NCBI GenBank assembly: GCA_021799275.1 | Contig: JAJZAT010000001.1 | Coordinates: 97,431-161,430, forward strand | Origin: Bacillota bacterium | GTDB lineage: Bacteria; Bacillota; Sulfobacillia; JAJZYS01; JAJYTV01 | Reading direction: 5' to 3' | Length of the DNA: 64,000 nucleotides | Shown: positions 8,444 to 14,516 of the stretch, one piece after another | Layout of the letters: every line of letters begins with the position of its first letter | How positions within the stretch are numbered: the first letter of the stretch is position 1 | Position numbers and translations under genes: made by a program | The notes under the pieces: model-generated | The model's input: the letters and a program-made list of their open reading frames with translations, nothing else | What the model was told of the DNA's origin: nothing | The model's database searches: none

Positions 8444-9280
8444 ATGTCAGAAGATCGTCTCGTCGCCGAAACGCCGCAGCCCAGAACCCGCAAGAGCCTC
8501 GGCCGCGATCTTCGCCGCCTCGGAATTCACGCGGGCGATCTCGTCCTCATGTACTCCTCGCTGAGCAGCCTCGGCTGGGTCGCGGGAGGTGCCCCGGCGG
8601 TCGTGCTCGCACTCCTCGACGTCATGGGACCCGACGGCACGCTTGTGGTGCCGACCCAGACCGGCGACAACTCGGACCCAAGGGAGTGGAGCCGCCCTCC
8701 GGTCCCCGAGGACTGGTGGCCCGTGATCCGCGCCGAGATGCCCGCGTACGATCCGGCCACGACGCCTACGCGTGGCATGGGCCGCATCGCGGAGTGCCTC
8801 AGGACATGGCCCGGCGCCTGCCGCAGCGCCCACCCACAGGTATCCTTCGCCGCCTTGGGCCGTATCGCGGAAGAAGTCACCCGCAGCCACCCCTTCGATG
8901 ACGGCCTCGGGGAGGCGTCGCCCCTTGGGCTCCTCTACCGCCTCGACGCCAAGGTGCTGCTGCTCGGTGTCGGCTACGACAGCGCAACTGCGCTGCACCT
9001 GGCGGAGTATCGAGTCCCGGGCATGCCGCGCGGCCAGTTCGGCGCGGCCGCCCTGGTTGCGGGCTCGCGCCGCTGGATCACCTATAGCGACGTCGAGCAC
9101 CTCGATTCGGACGAGCTCTTCCCCAGCATCGGCGAGGCGTACGAAGGCGCGTATCCGGTCTCGATCGGGCTGGTTGGGTCGGCCGAAGCCCGCCTGCTGC
9201 CCATGCGGAGCCTGGTCGACTTCGGTACGCACTGGATCTCGGCCCGTCTCGCGACCCACAGCAGCGAGACGCCACTCTGA
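8444..9280 (+). CDS. AAC(3)-family N-acetyltransferase
   Basis: A 278-residue cytoplasmic enzyme of the aminoglycoside 3-N-acetyltransferase (Antibiotic_NAT/YokD/FrbF) fold, which uses acetyl-CoA to acetylate an amine. Family marks are LGIHAGDLVLMYSSLSSLGW near the N-terminus, GPDGTLVVPTQT, and the conserved HPQVSFAALG with His130. A later VLLLGVGYDSATALHLAE segment also matches. ATG 8444 follows GGAGGGACACGC. Environmental Bacillota often carry such genes without clinical resistance, and the true substrate may be another amine. It stands alone between the S-layer gene and convergent dmpA-like gene. Confidence 0.85.
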   Translation: MSEDRLVAETPQPRTRKSLGRDLRRLGIHAGDLVLMYSSLSSLGWVAGGAPAVVLALLDVMGPDGTLVVPTQTGDNSDPREWSRPPVPEDWWPVIRAEMPAYDPATTPTRGMGRIAECLRTWPGACRSAHPQVSFAALGRIAEEVTRSHPFDDGLGEASPLGLLYRLDAKVLLLGVGYDSATALHLAEYRVPGMPRGQFGAAALVAGSRRWITYSDVEHLDSDELFPSIGEAYEGAYPVSIGLVGSAEARLLPMRSLVDFGTHWISARLATHSSETPL

Positions 9281-9281
9281 T

Positions 9282-9302
9282 CCAGCCGGCGGGCGCGGCT
9301 GG
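9282..9302. terminator. Hairpin between convergent acetyltransferase and peptidase genes
   Basis: CCAGCCG (9282-9288) pairs with CGGCTGG (9296-9302) two bases after the acetyltransferase stop; a second small stem GGTGGC/GCCACC follows near 9316-9328. Plausible terminators, no T run. Confidence 0.4.
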
Positions 9303-9363
9303 CAGCCACGGGTCTGGTGGCTCCGCCACCATGTTGTAGCTGAGCGTTGATGTCCTGAACTGT

Positions 9364-10446
9364 TCAATCCCGCTGGCGCTGGTAGCGCCGCATCGTCTCA
9401 AGGAGCGTCTCGCCGTCCAGGGCCTCGATGCGCTTGCCCGCGGGCCGCACGGCGACCATCGGCTCGCCAGCCAGGAGAGCGTTCAGCACCGCCTCCTCGA
9501 TCGCCTGGCAGACGGCCTCGTACACGGGGTCGAAGAGCTCGTCGTTGAGACTTTGCAAGTTCAGGAGAGGCCCGGACCGCTGCGGCAGGTCTGAGGGATT
9601 GGCGGTCGAGAAGGCGAGGAAGAGATCGCCCGAACTGTTGCCGCCAGAGCTGCCCGTCCGGGCGATGCCGAGCGCGGCCCGCCGAGCGACGCGCCGGAGC
9701 TGATGCGGCAGCATCGGCAGGTCGGTCGCGACGATGCCGATCACGGATCCCCGCTCCGCCTCCTGGCTCCGGCCGGCAAGGATCCGCCCCACCGGCACGC
9801 CGCACACCGTGAGGAGGTCCGGCCGGCCGAAGTTCGCCTGCACGAACGCCCCGACCGTCCCCTGGACACCGCCGGTCCTGACCACCCGCGACGAGGTGCC
9901 CGAACCGCCCTTGAAGCCATAGCAGATCATGCCGGTGCCGCCACCGACGCTGCCCTCCTGGACGGCGCCGCCGGCCGCCTGGTCGATGGCCGCCAGGGCG
10001 TCCTCCTCCGTGACGTGCTGTCCCAGCACGTCGCTCAGCACGCCGTCGTAGGTCTCGGCCACCACGGGCATCGCCCAGAGATGGTCGGCCGTGAAGGCTT
10101 CTTCGTAGGTCCGCACGAGCCAGCGCACAACGGCATGGTGCACGATGCCCACGGAGTGCGTGTTGGTGAGGCAGACGGGACCGACGAAGTACCCGCCGTC
10201 CTCCACCCAGTGGAGCCCCGTCATCTCGCCGTTGCCGTTGAGGCCGAAACTCCCCGCCCATGCCGGTCGCAAGGGGCCGTGGCGGCCGAAGGGCAGGATC
10301 GCCGTGACGCCGGTGCGCACGATGGGCGTCGCGGCCTCGCGCCGGATCGTGCGATAGCCCACCTCCACCCCCGCCACGTCGGTGATGGCGTTGAATCGTC
10401 CGGTCTCGCCTTGCAGCGGCAAGCCGAGCTCCCGGGCACGCCGCAT
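9364..10446 (-). CDS. P1 family peptidase (DmpA-like, S58)
   Basis: A 360-residue member of the DmpA/L-aminopeptidase D-esterase family, N-terminal-nucleophile peptidases that cut themselves before the active Ser. Visible marks: FNAITDVAGVEVGYRT at the start, NGNGEMTGLHWVEDGG, LTNTHSVGIVHHAV, GGGTGMICYGFKGGSGTSSR, and near the end the segment VGIVATDLPMLPHQLRR. The nucleophile is expected near the central to C-terminal region; I did not place it with certainty. ATG 10446 is preferred because upstream frame lies inside rdgB; its ribosome binding site is weak. It lies 23 bases after rdgB in the same direction, so it likely ends the rph-rdgB transcript. Confidence 0.85.
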   Translation of the reverse strand: MRRARELGLPLQGETGRFNAITDVAGVEVGYRTIRREAATPIVRTGVTAILPFGRHGPLRPAWAGSFGLNGNGEMTGLHWVEDGGYFVGPVCLTNTHSVGIVHHAVVRWLVRTYEEAFTADHLWAMPVVAETYDGVLSDVLGQHVTEEDALAAIDQAAGGAVQEGSVGGGTGMICYGFKGGSGTSSRVVRTGGVQGTVGAFVQANFGRPDLLTVCGVPVGRILAGRSQEAERGSVIGIVATDLPMLPHQLRRVARRAALGIARTGSSGGNSSGDLFLAFSTANPSDLPQRSGPLLNLQSLNDELFDPVYEAVCQAIEEAVLNALLAGEPMVAVRPAGKRIEALDGETLLETMRRYQRQRD

Positions 10447-10469
10447 GGCCAACTTGAAGACCCCCGCTT

Positions 10470-11048
10470 CTAGAGGCGCTCCGCGATCAGGGAACAGAGC
10501 ATGCGCATGGCCTTGCCGCGATGCGAGTGGCGGGACTTGTCCTCGGGACTCAGTTCGGCCGCGCTGCAACCGAGCTCCGGAACATAGAAGAGAGGGTCGT
10601 AGCCGAAGCCGCCCTTGCCGCGCGGGCTCTCCAGGATCTCTCCTTCCCATGTGCCCATGGCGCTCCACTCCCGCTCTCCGTCCCAGAGCACCAAGGCCGC
10701 ACGGTAGCGTGCCTGCCTTGTGGTGGCGTGCCTGAGCCGCTGGAGCAGGAGTTCGTTGTTGCGTACGTCGGTCGCGCCAGGGCCGGAGAAGCGGGCACTG
10801 TAGATGCCAGGCGCGCCACGGAGCGCGTCCACCTCGATGCCCGAGTCGTCGGCGAGCACGGGCATGTTCGTCATGCGGTGCCCGTGCACCGCCTTTAGGC
10901 GCGCGTTGTCGAGGAAGGTCCTGCCGGTCTCCTCCGGCATCTCGACGTCGTCCGGCAGGGCCAGGATGCGGATGCCGTAGGGCTCGGCGATCTCTGCCAT
11001 CTCGCGCAGCTTGCCCTGGTTGCGCGTCGCGAGCACGATCTCACGCAT
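10470..11048 (-). CDS. rdgB: Non-canonical purine NTP pyrophosphatase (ITP/XTP)
   Basis: A 192-residue HAM1/RdgB family enzyme that hydrolyses ITP, dITP and XTP to the monophosphate and PPi, keeping deaminated purines out of nucleic acid. The signature NTP-binding segment ATRNQGKLREM is at residues 7 to 17. The catalytic acidic motif VLADDSGIEVDALRGAPGIYS and the C-terminal GFGYDPLFYVPE and SHRGKAMR motifs are all present. Length is normal. It overlaps the end of rph by eight bases, the usual Bacillota order. Confidence 0.96.
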   Translation of the reverse strand: MREIVLATRNQGKLREMAEIAEPYGIRILALPDDVEMPEETGRTFLDNARLKAVHGHRMTNMPVLADDSGIEVDALRGAPGIYSARFSGPGATDVRNNELLLQRLRHATTRQARYRAALVLWDGEREWSAMGTWEGEILESPRGKGGFGYDPLFYVPELGCSAAELSPEDKSRHSHRGKAMRMLCSLIAERL

Positions 11049-11790
11049 GGCGCGTCACCCGCCCAAGGCGCTCACCCAGAGCCTCCGCCTGGACGTGCAG
11101 AAGCTGCCTCGTGCCAGTACGGGCGAGGTCCAGGAGAACCTCGAACTGCGCCTGCTTCAGGGGTTCGTTCTCCGCGGTCGTCTGCAGTTCGACAAAGCTT
11201 CCTTCGGACGTCATGACGAAGTTCGCGTCGACGTCCGCCCGCGCGTCCTCCTGGTAGCAGAGATCGAGCACGGCCTCGCCGCCGACGATACCCGCGGAGA
11301 CGGCCGCGATCTGCCGCAGAAGCGGCCTGCCCACCGTCCGATCGAGGTCCTGCAGCCAGCAGATCGCGTCGACGAGCGCCACCATCGCGCCGGTGATCGA
11401 GGCGGTGCGCGTGCCGCCGTCGGCCTGCAGCACGTCGCAGTCCACCCAGAGCGTGCGGTCTCCGATCGCCTTGAGGTCGAGCGCCTGGCGCAGCGAGCGC
11501 CCGATCAGGCGCTGGATCTCGTGCGAGCGGCCGCTCGGACGGCCTCGCGTCACTTCGCGCGCCGTACGCTGCGCCGTCGCGCGCGGCAGCATGGCGTACT
11601 CTGCGGTCAACCAGCCGCCCATGCCGCGCCGCCAGGCGGGCACCCTGTCCTCCACCGTCACCGTGCAGACGACCCGCGTCTGGCCCATGGAAATCAGGCA
11701 TGAGCCCTCCGCCTGCGGCAGAAAGCCCCGTTCGATCCGCACGGGTCGCATATCCTCGGGACGACGACTATCGGGGCGCAAGCGATACAC
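11041..11790 (-). CDS. rph: Ribonuclease PH
   Basis: A 249-residue phosphorolytic 3'-5' exoribonuclease that trims tRNA 3' ends. It starts at GTG 11790. Family motifs are RPVRIERGFLPQAEGSCLI near residue 15, DRVPAWRRGMGGWLTAEYAM, GRSHEIQRLIGRSLR, the phosphate-binding region VDCDVLQADGGTRTASITG, and DLCYQEDARADVDANFVMT, which holds the conserved acidic active-site residues. First gene of an rph-rdgB-peptidase run. All key residues appear intact. Confidence 0.96.
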   Translation of the reverse strand: MYRLRPDSRRPEDMRPVRIERGFLPQAEGSCLISMGQTRVVCTVTVEDRVPAWRRGMGGWLTAEYAMLPRATAQRTAREVTRGRPSGRSHEIQRLIGRSLRQALDLKAIGDRTLWVDCDVLQADGGTRTASITGAMVALVDAICWLQDLDRTVGRPLLRQIAAVSAGIVGGEAVLDLCYQEDARADVDANFVMTSEGSFVELQTTAENEPLKQAQFEVLLDLARTGTRQLLHVQAEALGERLGRVTRHA

Positions 11791-11848
11791 ACCCTTCCTC
11801 TGTCATGCATCCAGTGTACCTGAATCCGCCCCAGGCCAAAAAAGAGAG

Positions 11849-11873
11849 GACCTCGGCGCCGAGCGCCGAGGTC
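11849..11873 (-). terminator. Intrinsic terminator of the nucleobase permease gene
   Basis: A perfect 10-bp stem (11849-11858 with 11864-11873, loop 5 bases) is followed on the minus strand by CTCTCTTTTTT, a good U tract. It ends the permease transcript 18 bases past its stop codon. Confidence 0.85.
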
Positions 11874-11890
11874 CCGCGGGTCTTTGCAGT

Positions 11891-13258
11891 CTAGGCCTTC
11901 TGGTGCGTCGGACGCGCGAAGACCGCATAGATGATGCCGGCGACCAGGAAGCCCACAAAGTAGGTGATGTCGCCGAACTGCGGGTGGCTGTTCGCGAACG
12001 GGCCTACGAACATACCGTACTGATTCATGAACGGTATCGAGACCACGACGCCGATGATCCAGGCCCAGAACCCTGTGCCGAACGGCCGCTTGCGGTTGTA
12101 GAACTCGCCCGTCTCGTAGTTGCCCCTTGCCTTGAAGAAGTAGTCCACGAGAACGATGGCGAGCCACGGGGCCACCCAGTAGCCGAGGAGGAAGAGGAAG
12201 GTCTGGTACTTGGAGAAGAACGTGCCGTTCTGGCTGGCGTACCAGGCCACGATCGTGCCGAGCACGCCCACGACCACCGCGCTCATCCAGCGCTTCATCG
12301 GGATGTCGATGACCAGCGAGGAGAGCGCTCCAGAGTAGATGTTCAGGACGTTCGCGGTGATCGTGCCGAGCGCGACCGCGATCATCGTCACGACACCGAG
12401 CGAGTAGGGCAAAAGGTGCGTCACGAGGTCGGTCGGCACGAAGATGCCCTTTAGCGTCGCGAGCGCTGCACCAAGCACCTCAAGCCAGACTCCAGCGATG
12501 AGGAGGGACCAGAAGGCGTTGCTGAACACGGAGCGCGCCGACGTCTTCTCCGGCAGGTAGCGCGTGTAGTCGGAAGCGAAGGCGAGCCAGCCGAGGCAGT
12601 ACGAGAACGCGATGGCCAGCGTAAGCATGAAGGCGCCCGTCGTCCCGCCGACGTCGCCCGCCAGCTTCAGGTTGGCCGGTGCCGAGAGGTGGCCGTTCGC
12701 GAAGCCGTAGACGGTTACGATCAGGAAGACGACCGTCAGGACGATCGCCAGGTAGCGCTCGAGGGTGTGGATCAGGTTGTAGCCATACACGGCGATGATG
12801 ACCTGGATGATGGCCATGATGGCGAGGCCGAGGCCGAACGACATGTGGAAGAGCCACTCGAGGGCGTAGACACCCAGCACCGTGTTGACGGCGAACCAGG
12901 AGAAGCCCGCGACAAAGTTCAAAATGCCGGGGATGAAGTTGCCGTAGTAACCGAAGGCCTTGCGGGACTGAATCAGCTGCGGCACGCCGTGCTTCGGGCC
13001 AAAGGTGCTGAGAGCGCCGAGCGCGAGGGCGCCAAGGATGTTACCGATCACGATGGCCACCGTGGCCTCCCAGAAACTGAGCCCGAACACGCCGGTTGCG
13101 AGGGCACCGGTCACCAGCGTCGCGAACTCCACGTTGGCGCCGAACCAGAGCGTGAAGATGGTGAACGGCTTGCCGTGCCGCTCGTGCGGATCGATCGGCT
13201 CGATACCCTTGGGCTCGACCTTGAGTACCTGGTTTTGGTAATCGTACTCGGCGCTCAC
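11891..13258 (-). CDS. NCS1 family purine/cytosine permease
   Basis: A 455-residue integral membrane transporter of the nucleobase:cation symporter-1 family, with about 12 hydrophobic segments. The N-terminal cytoplasmic stretch ends in RHGKPFTIFTLWFGANVEFA, the typical NCS1 first helix, and later SWFAVNTVLGVYA, ASDYTRYLPEKT and LLGYWVAPWLAIVLVDYFF are family-like. Substrate is probably cytosine, hypoxanthine or a related base; it cannot be fixed by eye. A pair of inverted CCGAAC boxes just upstream suggests PurR-type control. It is a single-gene transcript with its own terminator. Confidence 0.9.
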   Translation of the reverse strand: MSAEYDYQNQVLKVEPKGIEPIDPHERHGKPFTIFTLWFGANVEFATLVTGALATGVFGLSFWEATVAIVIGNILGALALGALSTFGPKHGVPQLIQSRKAFGYYGNFIPGILNFVAGFSWFAVNTVLGVYALEWLFHMSFGLGLAIMAIIQVIIAVYGYNLIHTLERYLAIVLTVVFLIVTVYGFANGHLSAPANLKLAGDVGGTTGAFMLTLAIAFSYCLGWLAFASDYTRYLPEKTSARSVFSNAFWSLLIAGVWLEVLGAALATLKGIFVPTDLVTHLLPYSLGVVTMIAVALGTITANVLNIYSGALSSLVIDIPMKRWMSAVVVGVLGTIVAWYASQNGTFFSKYQTFLFLLGYWVAPWLAIVLVDYFFKARGNYETGEFYNRKRPFGTGFWAWIIGVVVSIPFMNQYGMFVGPFANSHPQFGDITYFVGFLVAGIIYAVFARPTHQKA

Positions 13259-13273
13259 GCGACCCCTCCATTT

Positions 13274-13310
13274 CCGAACGTTCTACGGCGGAGTATGCCA
13301 TAAAGTTCGG
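13274..13310 (-). promoter_or_regulatory. Candidate PurR operator (inverted CCGAAC boxes)
   Basis: CCGAAC at 13274-13279 and its inverse GTTCGG at 13305-13310 flank a 25-base AT-containing spacer, 15 bases ahead of the permease start. Each box has A/T flanks as in the Bacillus PurBox (A/T-rich, CCGAAC, A/T). The spacing is slightly longer than the Bacillus arrangement. Confidence 0.5.
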
Positions 13311-13334
13311 TATTTGTCACCTAGGCGCGAAAAA

Positions 13335-13359
13335 ACGGCAGGCGACGATCGCCTGCCGT
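13335..13359 (-). terminator. Intrinsic terminator of the YuzD-like gene
   Basis: An 11-bp perfect stem (13335-13345 with 13349-13359) followed on the minus strand by five to six T. It lies 13 bases past the stop codon of the YuzD-like gene. Confidence 0.85.
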
Positions 13360-13372
13360 TCCCGCACCGCTC

Positions 13373-13675
13373 TCAGGCCTCAATGGCCTGTTTCAGTTCC
13401 TTCTGGATGTCCTGCCAGGGGATATCCCCGGTAAAGCGCACCTCTCCGTCGAAGAGCACGAGCGGCAGCTCGTATTCGCCCCGGCGGACCCGCTCCGCGA
13501 GCTCCGCGTCCTGGCCGTCCTCGAGGTTGCGATAGCTTACGCTGGCCTGTCCCGCGAAGCGCAACTTCACGAATCCCTGCACCATCTCGGCCTGCTCGAA
13601 GAATGTCATGGCGCTTGGACAGGCGCCGTAGGCGAACTCCTCGCCGTTGGTGCCGATGATCGCGATGTCGACCAT
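13373..13675 (-). CDS. YuzD-like thioredoxin-fold protein (DUF1462)
   Basis: A 100-residue protein resembling Bacillus YuzD, a small putative disulfide oxidoreductase. The first strand is DIAIIGTNGEEFAYGACPSA, holding a single Cys where YuzD has a CxxC-like site, followed by FVKLRFAGQASVSYRNLED and the cis-Pro-type strand YELPLVLFDGEVRFTGDI. ATG 13675 is chosen because GAGGGGGA lies seven bases before it; the longer frame runs into the tmRNA gene. It follows ssrA by 35 bases and may be transcribed with it, ending at its own terminator. With only one Cys it may not act as a dithiol oxidoreductase. Confidence 0.7.
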   Translation of the reverse strand: MVDIAIIGTNGEEFAYGACPSAMTFFEQAEMVQGFVKLRFAGQASVSYRNLEDGQDAELAERVRRGEYELPLVLFDGEVRFTGDIPWQDIQKELKQAIEA

Positions 13676-13710
13676 GGCGGCTCCCCCTCGCTGAACGTTG
13701 AAACCAATTC

Positions 13711-14061
13711 TGGTGGAGGCGCGGGGGAACTGCCCCCCCGGTCCGCCAGGCCTCAAGCCCGGGCATCTACGAGCGTAGCCCTCGCTTTGATCTTGCCTTC
13801 GGTGCCTTACAAGGGCGAAGTCACCGTCGGCCAGCCGCAATTAATGTCCGCAGGCCGTCGCCGCGACCGGTCTGCGTGAGTCCGCGATTTGCGTTCCTCC
13901 GACGTGCGGACTTCGTCAGGAGGAACGGCTCAAGCGCTCTTAGGCTGCGAGAGCGAAGTTCGAGTCGTTGGCAGTTGTGCCGTTTCCGCTGTTTTACGAG
14001 GCGCGGAACCTCGGCTCGCTTCCCGAACCGGACCACCCGACGTCGATTCTAGTTCGCCCCC
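13711..14061 (-). ncRNA. ssrA: Transfer-messenger RNA (tmRNA)
   Basis: The 5' end GGGGGCGAACTAGAATCGACG and the 3' end CGCCTCCACCA form a seven-pair acceptor stem (one G-T pair), with encoded CCA. The tag frame at 13972-13940 reads GCC AAC GAC TCG AAC TTC GCT CTC GCA GCC TAA, giving the degradation tag ANDSNFALAA, a standard ClpXP-type ending. Length 351 is normal. It releases stalled ribosomes together with SmpB. Two oddities: the first 13 bases lie inside the last codons of smpB, and the predicted T stem CGGGGG/CCCCCG closes a GGCAGTT loop instead of the usual TTCRANN. Confidence 0.93.
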
Positions 14062-14516
14062 AAACTCTGACGGCGGCCCTTAAGCGCGCGCTCCATCTCG
14101 CGCTTCGCGTCGCGCGTCTTCAGATCCTCGCGCTTGTCGTAGAGCTTCTTGCCGCGGCAGATGCCCAGTTCCAACTTGCAGAGACCGCGTTCCGTGAAAT
14201 ACATGCGCAGCGGCACGACCGTCATGCCTCGCTCGCGCATGCGACCGACGAGCGCGTCGAGCTCTTTGCGATGAAGCAGGAGCTTGCGCCTGCGGTACGG
14301 ATCGACGTTCATGCGGTTGCCCTGCTCATACGGACTGATGTGCAGGTGCTGGACATAGAGCTCGCCCTGCGAAAAAGACGCATAAGCGTCCTGCAGGTTC
14401 ACCCGCCCGAGCCTCGCCGACTTGACTTCCGTACCCGTCAAGGCGATCCCGGCCTCGACCGTCTCGAGGACGAAGTAATCGTGGCGGGCCTTGCGGTTGT
14501 CGGCGATGATCTTCAT
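14049..14516 (-). CDS. smpB: SsrA-binding protein SmpB
   Basis: A 155-residue tmRNA partner that carries alanyl-tmRNA into stalled ribosomes. Conserved segments are ADNRKARHDYFVLET at the start, GIALTGTEVKSARLGRVNL, the tmRNA-binding GNRMNVDPYRRRKLLLHR, ERGMTVVPLRMYF and the basic decoding-centre tail KKLYDKREDLKTRD. ATG 14516 overlaps the rnr stop by four bases, so translation is coupled to rnr. The last four codons and the TAG stop lie within the mature tmRNA sequence. Confidence 0.97.
   Translation of the reverse strand: MKIIADNRKARHDYFVLETVEAGIALTGTEVKSARLGRVNLQDAYASFSQGELYVQHLHISPYEQGNRMNVDPYRRRKLLLHRKELDALVGRMRERGMTVVPLRMYFTERGLCKLELGICRGKKLYDKREDLKTRDAKREMERALKGRRQSLGAN

Noticed and set aside
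8444-9280. Acquired antibiotic resistance island
   Set aside because: The AAC(3)-family gene has the same base composition as its neighbours and no mobile element nearby; it is more likely a chromosomal family member.
13259-13320. Purine riboswitch before the permease
   Set aside because: No three-stem aptamer core; the inverted CCGAAC boxes explain the conserved-looking sequence better.
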